A stretch of 34,006 nucleotides of DNA from Rubritepida sp. Its GTDB lineage: Bacteria; Pseudomonadota; Alphaproteobacteria; Acetobacterales; Acetobacteraceae. The stretch is taken from contig JAQGHY010000044.1 in the NCBI GenBank assembly GCA_028291455.1, positions 1 through 34,006 of the forward strand, read 5' to 3'. Position numbers and translations under genes: made by a program. This document shows positions 7,797 to 16,405 of this stretch, piece by piece (position 1 is the stretch's first letter; each line of letters begins with the position of its first letter). The notes under the pieces were generated by a model. The model had not been told where the DNA came from. It did not search any database and worked only from the letters and a program-made list of their open reading frames with translations.

Positions 7797-9710
7797 ATGT
7801 GTGGTATCGCAGGCTTGTTCCATGCCGTCAAACCGGCGACGCCCGACCACGGGATACTGCAACGGATGGCTGATCTGTTGCAGCATCGCGGGCCGGACGG
7901 CGAGGGATTTCATGTGGAGCCGCATCTTGGGCTGGCCCATCGCCGCCTTGCCATCGTGGATCTCGCCGGCGGCGCGCAACCCATGGCGACCGAGGATGGC
8001 CGCGTCATCATCTCCTTCAACGGGGAGATCTACAACCACGCATCGCTCCGCCAGGAATTGCAGGCCCTCGGCCACCGGTTCCAGACCCGCTCCGATACCG
8101 AGGCCATCCTGCTGGGCTGGCGCGAGTGGGGCGTGGAGGTGCTGCGGCGGATGGACGGCATGTTCGCCTTCGCGCTGTGGGATTCCGAGCAGGGCGAATT
8201 GCTGCTGGCGCGCGACCGCCTCGGCGAGAAGCCGCTGCACTATGCCCGCCTGCCCGACGGCGGCTGGGCCTTCGCCTCGGAGATCCCCGCGCTGCTGGCC
8301 GTTCCCGGCGTCACCGCCCGGCTTGACCCGGCCGGCATCGATGACTTTCTCGCCCTCGGCTACGTGCCGGACCCGGGCACGATCTACGCCGATATCCGCC
8401 GCGTCCCTCCCGCCCATGCCCTGCTGCTGCGCCGCGGCGAGACGCAAGCGGCGACGATCCGCTACTGGCAGGCCCCGACCAGCGCCACCACGGTATCCTC
8501 CGACGCCCCGGAGGAGCTGGCCCGCCGCCTCGACCAGGCCGTGCGGGACCGGCTGATGGCCGACGTGCCGCTCGGCAGCTTCCTCTCGGGCGGGCTGGAC
8601 TCGGGCGCCGTCACCGCGATGGCCGCGCGCTCGCTGAAGGGGATCTCCACCTTCACCATCGGTTTCGAAGGCGCGGCCGACGAGCGGCATGTCGCGGGGC
8701 TGGTCGCCTCTCGCTTCGGCACGCACCACCGCAGCGAGCGCTGCACGGCCGACTATATCGAGGCCGCGCGCAGCCAGGCCCACATCTTCGGCGAACCCTT
8801 CGGCGACCATTCCTCCGTGCCGACGCTCGCGGTCTGCACCATGGCCCGGCGGCATGTGAAGGTTGCGCTCTCGGGCGACGGCGGCGACGAGGTCTTCGCC
8901 GGCTACCGCCGATACCGCTTCCACACCATGGCCGAGGGCATCCGCCGGATGATGCCCTCGGGCATGCGCCGCCGAGTCCTGGGCGGGCTCGCCGCCGCCT
9001 ATCCGGCGATGCACCGCGCGCCGCGCTGGCTGCGCGCCCGCAGCACCCTGACGGAACTCAGCCTGGACAGCGCGCTCGGCTATTACCGCATGGTTTGCAA
9101 AATCCAGCGGGAATCGCGCCAGAGCCTGCTCTCCGCCTCGATGCGCGCATCGGTGGACGGGCACGACCCTTCGCTGCGCTTCGCCGAGCTGATGGCGGAA
9201 TGCGACCCAGACGACTCGCTGCTGCAGGCTCAATATGCCGATCTGCATACCTACCTGCCGGGCGACATCCTCACCAAGCTGGACCGCACGAGCATGGCCG
9301 TTTCGCTCGAAACCCGGCCGCCGATCCTCGCGCATGAGCTGGTGGAATGGGGCCTCGCCCTGCCGGCTTCGCTGAAGCTCCGCAACGGGGTCGGCAAGCA
9401 GGTGCTGCGCGGCGCCATGGCCGGACAATTGCCGACGGAAGTGCTGCATGGCGGCAAGAACGGTTTCGCGGCCTCCATAGGCAACCAGTTCCGCATGCGC
9501 GCGGAAGACGTGCGCCGCCGCCTGACCGGCGAGGCGATGCAGGACTCGGGCCTGTTCGACACGGCCGGCCTGCACCGCCTGGTGGACGCGCATGCGGCCG
9601 GGCAGGGGGATCATTCCCAGGCGCTCTGGCAACTGCTGGTCATGGAGGGCTTCCTGCGGGGGGCCGGCCATGCCGCGGTGCCTGCCCAAGCCCAGCTCGT
9701 GCGGGGCTGA
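7797..9710 (+). CDS. Asparagine synthetase-like amidotransferase, XrtA/PEP-CTERM-associated type
   Basis: A 637-residue class II glutamine amidotransferase fused to an ATP-dependent synthetase domain. Glutamine is hydrolysed by the N-terminal nucleophile Cys2 (MCGIAGLF), with LLQHRGPDGEG, GLAHRRLAIVDL and FNGEIYNH around the active site. The synthetase half has the PP-loop SGGLDS at residues 264-269. The sequence closely matches the pattern of the exosortase A system-associated amidotransferases (for example FLALGYVPDPGTIYADIR), which sit in EPS loci of PEP-CTERM bacteria and probably amidate a sugar acid or other EPS component rather than make asparagine. The PEP-CTERM gene at the window end agrees with this. 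The stop lies 1 bp before the flippase start. Family is certain; the acceptor is unknown. Confidence 0.92.
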   Translation: MCGIAGLFHAVKPATPDHGILQRMADLLQHRGPDGEGFHVEPHLGLAHRRLAIVDLAGGAQPMATEDGRVIISFNGEIYNHASLRQELQALGHRFQTRSDTEAILLGWREWGVEVLRRMDGMFAFALWDSEQGELLLARDRLGEKPLHYARLPDGGWAFASEIPALLAVPGVTARLDPAGIDDFLALGYVPDPGTIYADIRRVPPAHALLLRRGETQAATIRYWQAPTSATTVSSDAPEELARRLDQAVRDRLMADVPLGSFLSGGLDSGAVTAMAARSLKGISTFTIGFEGAADERHVAGLVASRFGTHHRSERCTADYIEAARSQAHIFGEPFGDHSSVPTLAVCTMARRHVKVALSGDGGDEVFAGYRRYRFHTMAEGIRRMMPSGMRRRVLGGLAAAYPAMHRAPRWLRARSTLTELSLDSALGYYRMVCKIQRESRQSLLSASMRASVDGHDPSLRFAELMAECDPDDSLLQAQYADLHTYLPGDILTKLDRTSMAVSLETRPPILAHELVEWGLALPASLKLRNGVGKQVLRGAMAGQLPTEVLHGGKNGFAASIGNQFRMRAEDVRRRLTGEAMQDSGLFDTAGLHRLVDAHAAGQGDHSQALWQLLVMEGFLRGAGHAAVPAQAQLVRG

Positions 9711-9711
9711 C

Positions 9712-11241
9712 ATGGCGGTGAGCGACGACGGCAGCATCCTGCTGCGCACCGCGCGCGGGGCCGGATGGGTGATTGCCTGGCGAATGGCCACGCGGCTCAT
9801 GGGCCTCGTGAGCACGCTGATCCTGGTCCGCCTGATGGCGCCGGAGGAGTTCGGACTGGTCGCCCTGGCGGCGGCCTTCGCGGTCGCGCTGGACGTGTGC
9901 CTCGCGCTCGGCGTGGAGGACCAGATCATCCGCGCCGAGGCACCGACACGCAGCCTCTACGACACCGCCTTCACGATCAACCTGCTGCGTGGCGCGGTCG
10001 TCGGCGGGCTGGTGGCGCTGTCCGCCGCTCCGGCCGCGCGGTTCTTCGGCGATCCGCAGCTGGAAGACGTGCTGTTCGCCCTCGCGATCTCGGCGCTGCT
10101 CGCCGGTCTCGCCAATATCGGCGTGGCCGACTTCCGCCGGAACCTGCAATTCCAGCGGGAGTTCATGCTGCAGATCGTGCCGCGGCTGGCGGGGATCGCC
10201 GTCACCATCGGCCTCGCCTTCCTGCTGCGAACGCATTGGGCGCTGGTGGGCGGCATCTTCGTCAACCGCTTCGGCGTCGTGGTCATGAGCTACGCGCTGC
10301 ATCCCTTCCGCGCGCGCCTCTCGCTCTCGGCCTGGAGGGAACTGGCCGGCATCTCCGCCTGGAGCTGGGCGCTCAGCTTCGCCAGCGTCTTGAAGGATCG
10401 TTCGGAAAGCCTGGTGATCGGGCGCGTCCTCGGGACCACGGCCATCGGGCACTACGCCGTCGGCCTGGAGATCGCGACCTTGCCGTCGACGGAGCTGGTG
10501 GACCCGATCTGCCGCGCCTGCATGCCCGGCTTCGCCGCCAGCCGGCGGGCCGGCGAGGATGGCGGCGGGGCCGACTACCTCCGTATCCTGGCCCTGCTGG
10601 CCATGCTGACCCTTCCGGCGGGGCTCGGCATCTCGCTCGTGGCCGCGCCGGTGGTGGCGCTGGCCTTCGGCCAGGCGTGGCTCGAAGCGGTGCCGGTCGT
10701 GATCGTGCTGGGCATCGGCAGCGTCCTAACGCCGCTGGGCAATGTGAGCGGGGCGATGCTCAATGCCCATGCGCGGCTGAGCCAGCTGCTCGGGATCAGC
10801 GTGGCCATCGCGGTGCTGCGCATCGTCCTGCTGGTGGTGCTGACGCCGGGCCTGGGCGTGACGGGCGCGGCGCTGGCCGTGACCGGAGCGGTGGTGGCCG
10901 AGCATCTTTCGACGGTGTTCTTCGCCTTCCGGCTCCTGCGCCTGCGCCTGGTCCGGCTGGGAGGCATCCTCTGGCGGCCCGCTTTGGCGGCGGGGCTGAT
11001 GACGCTCCTGCTGTGGGTGGCCGGGCTTGGCTGGGCCACCGCCCCGGCGAGCTCCGCCGCGGCGGCGCGGGAATTGGCGCCGGCGGTACTCCTTGGCGCG
11101 GGCAGCTATGCCGCGGCGCTTTTCGGCCTCTGGACCCTGGCGGGGCGTCCCCCCGGGGCCGAGGCGGACATGCTCGGGCTGCTGCACCGGGTGGCGGCGC
11201 GGCTGCGCGTGCGTATCCGCCAGAACCTGCCGGCTGGTTGA
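9712..11241 (+). CDS. Wzx-type flippase / lipopolysaccharide biosynthesis membrane protein
   Basis: A 509-residue polytopic inner-membrane protein of the MOP/polysaccharide transport family, expected to flip the lipid-linked EPS repeat across the inner membrane. The N-terminus (GAGWVIAWRMATRLMGLVSTLILVRLM followed by PEEFGLVALA) is the family hallmark. About a dozen hydrophobic segments follow, for example in the ALAISALLAGLANIG and GLGVTGAALAVTGAVVAEHL regions. The ATG at 9712 is used; the track start at 9592 reads through the asnB C-terminus. The start follows the amidotransferase TGA by 1 bp and the stop is 2 bp before the next ATG, so all three genes are probably one operon. No Wzy polymerase was recognised nearby. 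Confidence 0.88.
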   Translation: MAVSDDGSILLRTARGAGWVIAWRMATRLMGLVSTLILVRLMAPEEFGLVALAAAFAVALDVCLALGVEDQIIRAEAPTRSLYDTAFTINLLRGAVVGGLVALSAAPAARFFGDPQLEDVLFALAISALLAGLANIGVADFRRNLQFQREFMLQIVPRLAGIAVTIGLAFLLRTHWALVGGIFVNRFGVVVMSYALHPFRARLSLSAWRELAGISAWSWALSFASVLKDRSESLVIGRVLGTTAIGHYAVGLEIATLPSTELVDPICRACMPGFAASRRAGEDGGGADYLRILALLAMLTLPAGLGISLVAAPVVALAFGQAWLEAVPVVIVLGIGSVLTPLGNVSGAMLNAHARLSQLLGISVAIAVLRIVLLVVLTPGLGVTGAALAVTGAVVAEHLSTVFFAFRLLRLRLVRLGGILWRPALAAGLMTLLLWVAGLGWATAPASSAAAARELAPAVLLGAGSYAAALFGLWTLAGRPPGAEADMLGLLHRVAARLRVRIRQNLPAG

Positions 11242-11243
11242 GC

Positions 11244-12215
11244 ATGGACCTCGCTCCCATACGGACCGGAATCCGGCCGGTGGCGGTCCACGCCGACACC
11301 TGGAGCGTGGCGGTCTTCGCCCGCAATGAGGCGGCGCGCATCGGCCCCTGCCTGCGCGCGCTGTCGCGTGCCACCGGTGCGGAGCGTTTGCATGTCACGG
11401 TACTGCTGAACGGCACGCAGGACGGTTCGGACGCGACCGCGGCCGCGGCCATGCGCGAGGCCGGGCTGGCGGGCTGCCTCTACGACATTCCCTTCGGCGA
11501 CAAATCGCACGCCATCAACCTCTACCTGCACCGGCTGCGTCCCACGGCGGCGATGCATGTGCTGATGGATGGCTACGCCGAGATCTGGCCGGAGGCGCTG
11601 GCTCTGCTCGCCAGGCGGCTCGCCACCACGCCGGAGGCGCAGGCGGCGGCGGCGGTGCCCAGCACGGGCCGCAGCTCCGCCGCGCTGCGGCGTCACATGC
11701 TGGCAGCACCGGGCCTGCATGGCTCGCTGTTCGCACTGCGCGACAGCTTCGTGGAGCGGCTGACCGCTGCCGGGTACCGCCTGCCGCGCGGCCTCTACCG
11801 GGGCGATGGGCTGCTGGGCTCCATGGTCCTGCACGACCTCGATGCCCTCGGCGGCGGCTGGATCGGCTCGCGCATCGCCGTGGAAGGCGAAGCGAGCTGG
11901 TCCATTCAGCCGGGGCGCGTGTGGCGCTGGCGGGACCTGAGCCGGCACGGCCGCCGGATGCTGCAGCAGGGGCGGGGAAGGCTCGAGCGGACGGCCCTGC
12001 GCGCGGTCATCTACCGCGACGGCTTCGGGGGCCTGCCCGAGGATGCGAACCGCATGGTCCTGGACTGGATCGCGGAGGATCCGCAGGCCCATACCCCGAG
12101 GCCATGGCGGGATCCTTTTGCGCTTGCCGCCCTCGCGCGGATCCGTCAGGCCGGCCCCGGCCCTTCGGCTGAGGAGTTGGAGCCCAGGCTGCTGTTACGG
12201 ATGCCCGGCACATGA
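11244..12215 (+). CDS. GT2-like glycosyltransferase
   Basis: A 323-residue protein with the start of a GT-A fold: SVAVFARNEAARIGPCLRAL, then VTVLLNGTQDGSDAT, where the usual VDDGS element appears as LLNGTQDGS. The position of the DXD motif reads LMDGYAEIWPEAL, so the canonical second Asp is missing or displaced. The C-terminal part contains GLYRGDGLLGSMVLHDL. Family is inferred from overall pattern; activity on an EPS sugar is likely given the context, but the altered metal-binding motif leaves room for a different donor or mechanism. The start is the ATG 2 bp after the flippase stop. The 3' end overlaps the convergent acyltransferase gene by 70 bp. Confidence 0.75.
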   Translation: MDLAPIRTGIRPVAVHADTWSVAVFARNEAARIGPCLRALSRATGAERLHVTVLLNGTQDGSDATAAAAMREAGLAGCLYDIPFGDKSHAINLYLHRLRPTAAMHVLMDGYAEIWPEALALLARRLATTPEAQAAAAVPSTGRSSAALRRHMLAAPGLHGSLFALRDSFVERLTAAGYRLPRGLYRGDGLLGSMVLHDLDALGGGWIGSRIAVEGEASWSIQPGRVWRWRDLSRHGRRMLQQGRGRLERTALRAVIYRDGFGGLPEDANRMVLDWIAEDPQAHTPRPWRDPFALAALARIRQAGPGPSAEELEPRLLLRMPGT

Positions 12216-13249
12216 GCCCGCGCGAAGGCCAGTCCGCGCACCGCCAGCCCCAGCATGGAGCGGCGCCGCACCATCTCCGCCCAATAGAGTGGCGTCGTGG
12301 CCTGGGCCAGGCTGAGCTTGTAGCGGTCGTCGCCGGCGAGCAGATCGTAGACGGCGTGCCCCGCCTCGACGGCATGTGCGATCGCCATTGCGTGGCAGGT
12401 CAGGCCAGGCTTGCCGTGCGGCCCGGCACCCTCGAGATCGAGACCGCTCTGATAGGCATAGATCCGGCCACGCAGTCGGAAGTTGTAAAGAATTCCGACA
12501 CAGCTTTCGCCGGCTTGCACGCGCAGCAGGTCCACCTCGTCGCGCGCCATCGCGCGGTGCAGCAGCGTCTCGTGGAAGCGGCGCATGAACGGGTCGGCGA
12601 AGGCGCCCGGCTTGCCGCGAGCCTGCCAGCTCCGGTGGTGCAGCGCGATCATGGCCGAGAGCATTTCCAGCGCCTCGGCCTCGGTCCCGGCACGGTGCAT
12701 CTGCGGCGCGCCGTAATGCTTCGCCGAGCGCCGAATCTGGTAGCGGGTATTGGCGCTCAGCAGCTTCAGGTGATCGCCCCCGGATGCGCGGACGGCGGCG
12801 AGATCGACATGCGGCGCCAGACGCTCCTGGCAGCGCAGCGCGATGCCGGGGGTATTCTCCAGCACATCGGCGGGCACGCCGCCCAGGATCAGGCGGCGCG
12901 CGCCCGGCAGATGCGCCGCCGCATGCAGCAGGGCCGCGCGTACTCCAGGGATTCCGAGTGCCAGCGGGCCGTTATGCTCGACGAAGGGGGCATCCAGCAC
13001 GGCATCGCCGCTCTCGCCCAGGTGCAGCCGGCCGCGGCGGCGGTTGAGCAGGGCCAGGCCCACCAGCCGGCCGCCTTGCGTGGCGCGCAGCACCACGGGA
13101 TCGGGAAAACGTTCCTCCACGAGGCAGCCGACCCAGCTCCAGCTCTGGAAGAAGGACAGGTCGGGCACCTCGGCTTCGATGCCACGCCACAGCTCGTCCA
13201 GGCCGGTGAGGCTCTTTTGTTGGGTTACTACGATCTCCACCGGCCGCAT
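12146..13249 (-). CDS. BioF2/FemAB-like GNAT acyltransferase (CelD/BcsL type)
   Basis: A 367-residue protein of the double-GNAT acyltransferase family (BioF2-like domain), related to FemAB-like proteins of EPS and PEP-CTERM loci. Family features are FFQSWSWVGCL near the N-terminus, NTRYQIRRSAKHYG in the middle, GILYNFRLRGRIYAYQSGLD and the C-terminal YDLLAGDDRYKLSL. It probably transfers an acyl or aminoacyl group to a glycan precursor in the cytoplasm. The ATG at 13249 is chosen; the track start (TTG, 13276) would leave only 17 bp to the divergent gene. Neither start has a good Shine-Dalgarno. It is the only minus-strand gene in this part and overlaps the GT2 gene tail to tail by 70 bp. Confidence 0.82.
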   Translation of the reverse strand: MRPVEIVVTQQKSLTGLDELWRGIEAEVPDLSFFQSWSWVGCLVEERFPDPVVLRATQGGRLVGLALLNRRRGRLHLGESGDAVLDAPFVEHNGPLALGIPGVRAALLHAAAHLPGARRLILGGVPADVLENTPGIALRCQERLAPHVDLAAVRASGGDHLKLLSANTRYQIRRSAKHYGAPQMHRAGTEAEALEMLSAMIALHHRSWQARGKPGAFADPFMRRFHETLLHRAMARDEVDLLRVQAGESCVGILYNFRLRGRIYAYQSGLDLEGAGPHGKPGLTCHAMAIAHAVEAGHAVYDLLAGDDRYKLSLAQATTPLYWAEMVRRRSMLGLAVRGLAFARAHVPGIRNSSLGSNSSAEGPGPA

Positions 13250-13293
13250 GTTCCGTGCCGCGCTCCAAACCCGCAAGCGAAACCTTCGATACC

Positions 13294-15513
13294 ATGACCG
13301 AACGACAGGTATCCCCGAAGCCGCGCCGCGTGCTGCACGTCCTGAAATACTATCGCCCCGACTTTACCGGAGAAGGCGTTTTCCTGGAGCGGTCGAGCGC
13401 CGTCATGCAGGAGGTCCTGCCCGATGTCGCGCATGATCTCCTGGTCACGCACACGCCGCGCCCGGAAGATAGGATGCCGGCTTGCTCCACCCTCAGCCGC
13501 GTCGCCTATCTCTCGCGCCATCCGCTCGGAACCTGGCGCAGGCAGCTGGCGATGGCGGCGTGGCTCGTCACGCATATGCACCGGTACGACGCGGTGCATT
13601 TCCGCACCCATGCCGACTGGTACTTCGTCAGCTACATCCTGGCACGGCTTGCGGGCCGCAAGCTCGTGCTCTCGGCGACGCTGGACGACAGCGTGCCGGC
13701 GCTGATCGGCCAGTATCGCCCTAGCCTGCGCGGCCTTGCGGCCCGCGGCTTCGGACTGTTCGACGCCTTCGTCAGCAACGGCCCCAAGCTGCTGGAGGAG
13801 ACGCGCAGCGTGTCCGATCCCGAGCGCTGCCACCTGGTGCCCTGCGGCGTCACCATTCCGGCCGCCACGCCCGGCGAACGTGCGCGCATGCGCGCCGAAC
13901 TCGGCATCGGCGCCACCGACCCGGTGCTGCTCTTCGTCGGCGGGCTGTGCGAGCGCAAGGATCCGCTGTTCCTCGTCGAGGCCATGCCGCGCATCCTGGC
14001 ATCGCATCCGCGCGCGCACCTGCTGCTCGTCGGGCCCGAGCTCGAGGCCGACCAGATGCGCGCGCTGCAGGCAGCGATCGACACCTACCGGCTGGGCCGG
14101 CGCGTGATCCTCGCCGGTGAGCAGCTCGATCCGCATCCCTGGTTCGCGGCCTCCGATGTGCTCGTCTTCGCGTCGCGGCTAGAAGGCTTCGGCACCGTCG
14201 TGCCCGAGGCGATGGCGCATGGCCTGCCCGTCGTGGTGCGCCGGCTTGCGGGCGTGAACGACAGCTTCGTGCTGGAGGGCGAAACCGGCTTTTTCTTTGA
14301 GACAGAGGATGGCTACGTGAAGGCGGTCGACGAGCTTCTGGGCAATGCCGATCTGCGTGCCCGGATGGGCGCCGCCGGGCGGCGCCTGACGGCCAGCCGC
14401 TTCGGCATGCGCGGTGCGGCCGCGCGCTATCTCGGCATCTACGGCGCGTCGCCGGCCGTGCCCGAGGAGCCCGCGGAGGAAACCGGGCTCGGCTGTACGG
14501 CCTCCATCCTCGACCGCCGTTTCCACGTCCCCGTGGTTGTGCCGGCCGCGACGCAGCCGCTGCTCATCACCATGGTGGATGCGGAGGAGGCCTTCGACTG
14601 GTCGCGCCCTTTCAGCCGCGACGCCAGCGACGTGACCTCGATGGGCGAGCAATGGCGCGCGCATCGGGTCTTCGAGCGGCATGGCGTGGTGCCGCTCTAC
14701 CTCGCCGATCATCCGGTGGCCGCGCAGAGTTCCGGGCGGGAACCGCTGCGCGACCTGCTGCGCTCGGGCGCCTGCGAGATCGGTGCGCAGATGCATCCCT
14801 GGGTGACGCCGCCCTTCGACGAGGCTCTCGGCGAGCGCAACAGCTTCGCCGGCAACCTGCCGGTCGCGCTGGAACTGGCCAAGGCGCGGCACCTGACGGA
14901 GCTGCTGGGCGAGGCCTTCGGCGAGGCGCCGCGCATCTACCGCACCGGCCGCTTCGGCGCGGGGCCGCGCACCGGCGATATCCTGAAGTCCCTGGGCTAC
15001 CTGGCCGATAGCAGCATCACGCCCTGCTGGCCGCCGGAGGGCGTGGTGCGTCCCTGGCTCTCCGCGCGGCCCTTCTGGGCCGATCGCGAAAGGACGCTGA
15101 TGGAGATCCCCGTCTCCGCCGCGCTGGTCGGGCGCCTGTCGCACGCGACCGGCGTTGCGCCGCTCGTCTTCGGCAAGCGCATGCAGCGGCTGCGCGTCGC
15201 CGGCGCGCTGTCCCGCCTGGGGCTGATGGAGCGCATCCGCCTGAGCCCGGAGGGGATGACGCTGGACGAGGCGAAGCGGCTGACGCGGCACATGCTGGCC
15301 GACGGGCAGCGCGTCTTCGTGCTGACCTACCATTCGCCGTCGCTGGTTCCCGGCAATACGCCCTATGTCCGCACGGACGAGGACCTGAAGCGGTTCCTCG
15401 GCTGGCTCGACGAGTTCTACGCCTTCTTCGCGCAGGAGGCCGGAGGCCGCTTCGGAAGCTGGCGCGACCTGCGGCTCGGCCAACCCACTACGATGGCGCT
15501 GGCAGCGGAGTGA
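13294..15513 (+). CDS. GT4 glycosyltransferase fused to a WalW-like polysaccharide deacetylase domain
   Basis: A two-domain protein of 739 residues. Residues 1 to about 400 are a GT4 glycosyltransferase: KYYRPDFTGEGVFLERSS, LLFVGGLCERKDP and the E-x7-E-like SRLEGFGTVVPEAMAHGLP. Residues about 420-730 resemble the CE4 domain of WalW-type LPS biosynthesis proteins: TMVDAEEAFDW at about 426, QMHPWVTPPF at about 499, RTGRFGAG and LTYHSPSLVPG. A classic NodB HxxxH pair was not seen, as expected for this subgroup. Likely role: adding a sugar and deacetylating or otherwise processing the growing lipid-linked glycan. ATG 13294 is preferred over GTG 13255; the ribosome binding site is weak. The stop overlaps the next gene (GTGA). 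Confidence 0.85.
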   Translation: MTERQVSPKPRRVLHVLKYYRPDFTGEGVFLERSSAVMQEVLPDVAHDLLVTHTPRPEDRMPACSTLSRVAYLSRHPLGTWRRQLAMAAWLVTHMHRYDAVHFRTHADWYFVSYILARLAGRKLVLSATLDDSVPALIGQYRPSLRGLAARGFGLFDAFVSNGPKLLEETRSVSDPERCHLVPCGVTIPAATPGERARMRAELGIGATDPVLLFVGGLCERKDPLFLVEAMPRILASHPRAHLLLVGPELEADQMRALQAAIDTYRLGRRVILAGEQLDPHPWFAASDVLVFASRLEGFGTVVPEAMAHGLPVVVRRLAGVNDSFVLEGETGFFFETEDGYVKAVDELLGNADLRARMGAAGRRLTASRFGMRGAAARYLGIYGASPAVPEEPAEETGLGCTASILDRRFHVPVVVPAATQPLLITMVDAEEAFDWSRPFSRDASDVTSMGEQWRAHRVFERHGVVPLYLADHPVAAQSSGREPLRDLLRSGACEIGAQMHPWVTPPFDEALGERNSFAGNLPVALELAKARHLTELLGEAFGEAPRIYRTGRFGAGPRTGDILKSLGYLADSSITPCWPPEGVVRPWLSARPFWADRERTLMEIPVSAALVGRLSHATGVAPLVFGKRMQRLRVAGALSRLGLMERIRLSPEGMTLDEAKRLTRHMLADGQRVFVLTYHSPSLVPGNTPYVRTDEDLKRFLGWLDEFYAFFAQEAGGRFGSWRDLRLGQPTTMALAAE

Positions 15514-16256
15514 GCGGCTTGCAGGGTGTTCTGGTCGGCATACTGCTGCCGCCGCTGTTGCTGGCCCTGGTGGGCCTCCTGGCGGGGCTGCTGGCCTGGC
15601 GGGGGCGCCGCTGGGGCGGGCTGGTTGCGGCATTGTGCGCCGTGGCCACTCTGCTGCTGGCCACGCCGCTCGTCTCCGGCGCGCTGATGGCGTCGCTGGA
15701 ACGGGAGGTGGCGCGTCCAGCGTCCGTCCCCGGCGGGGCGCAGGCCATCATCATCCTGGGCGGCGATGTCGCGCATGGGCGCGCCGGCCACGAGGTCGGC
15801 ATGCTGACACTGGAGCGCCTGCGCGCGGGTGCCGCGCTGCAACGCGCGACGGGCCTGCCGATCCTCGTCACCGGCGGCGTGCTGGGCCGGGGCGAGCCAC
15901 CGCTCGCCGCGCTCATGGCGCGCAGCCTGCGCGAGGATTTCAACGTCCCGGTCCGCTGGATCGAGGGCCGCGCGGGCGACACGCGGGACAACGCCGTCTT
16001 CGCGGCGGAGATACTGCGGGCGGATGGGATCGGCGAGGCGCTGCTGGTTACGCATGCCTGGCACATGCCGCGCGCCCTCGGCGCCTTCGCCCGCCGCGGC
16101 TTTCCGGTGCGGGCCTATCCCTTGCGCGTTGCTCCGGCGGACGGTTGGGGAGCCTCGAGCTTCGCGCCACGCCCGGATCATCTGGCCGAAAGCTGGTTCG
16201 CCCTGCGCGAATGGGCGGGGCGCGTGGCCTATGCATTGCGGGATGGCGGGCCATGA
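15510..16256 (+). CDS. YdcF family (DUF218) membrane protein
   Basis: A 248-residue inner-membrane protein. Two hydrophobic segments (VLVGILLPPLLLALVGLLAG and GLVAALCAVATLLLATPLV) precede a DUF218 domain with AIIILGGD at its start, GLPILVTGGV, a DTRDNA motif and LLVTHAWHMPRAL. These are the conserved elements of the YdcF/SanA/ElyC family, which is tied to envelope polysaccharide metabolism, although its reaction is not settled. The start is the GTG at 15510 overlapping the upstream TGA (GTGA), so translation is coupled. A 149-bp lower-GC gap with a promoter candidate follows if the next gene starts at 16406. Confidence 0.88.
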   Translation: MSGLQGVLVGILLPPLLLALVGLLAGLLAWRGRRWGGLVAALCAVATLLLATPLVSGALMASLEREVARPASVPGGAQAIIILGGDVAHGRAGHEVGMLTLERLRAGAALQRATGLPILVTGGVLGRGEPPLAALMARSLREDFNVPVRWIEGRAGDTRDNAVFAAEILRADGIGEALLVTHAWHMPRALGAFARRGFPVRAYPLRVAPADGWGASSFAPRPDHLAESWFALREWAGRVAYALRDGGP

Positions 16257-16307
16257 GCGGCTGTCGGAGAAATTTACATATGCGTATCGGGCATCCATCC
16301 GGCCTTG

Positions 16308-16317
16308 AGAACGTTCT
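16308..16317. promoter_or_regulatory. Perfect 10-bp palindrome upstream of the sigma-54-like promoter
   Basis: AGAACGTTCT is self-complementary and lies about 20 bp before the -24 element, inside the low-GC gap. It could be an operator or activator site. TTGAGA overlapping its left edge, with AACAAT 17 bp later, is also a weak sigma-70-like pair. Confidence 0.3.
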
Positions 16318-16337
16318 GACGAAACTGAACAATTTTC

Positions 16338-16354
16338 CTGGCTCGTATTTTGCT
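16338..16354 (+). promoter_or_regulatory. Sigma-54-like (-24/-12) promoter
   Basis: CTGGCTCGTATTTTGCT matches the RpoN consensus YTGGCACGrNNNTTGCW at every strongly conserved position, with the exact 10-base spacing between GG and GC. The mismatches are A to T in the -24 block and the r position. Transcription would start near 16365, upstream of ATGs at 16388 and 16406. RpoN with the PrsK/PrsR pair is known to control EPS and PEP-CTERM genes in XrtA systems, so the site fits the locus. The same search by eye in the other intergenic regions gave no equal match. Confidence 0.5.
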
Positions 16355-16405
16355 TCAGCGGTCCTTGGCTGCCCTTGGCCGGTGAAGATGAAGGAAGCAG
16401 ACAGC

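Noticed and set aside
7431-9929. 832-codon minus-strand ORF
   Set aside because: Mostly antisense to the amidotransferase gene with no recognisable domain; only its last 38 codons are kept as a small-protein candidate.
9765-11243. Upstream part of the 816-codon ORF
   Set aside because: Out-of-frame reading of the flippase gene; the real GT2-like gene starts at 11244.
16253-16405. Longer N-terminus for the second acyltransferase from the ATGA at 16253
   Set aside because: The extra codons are low-GC, lack family similarity and contain a sigma-54-like promoter; the ATG at 16406 has a better ribosome binding site. It cannot be fully excluded.
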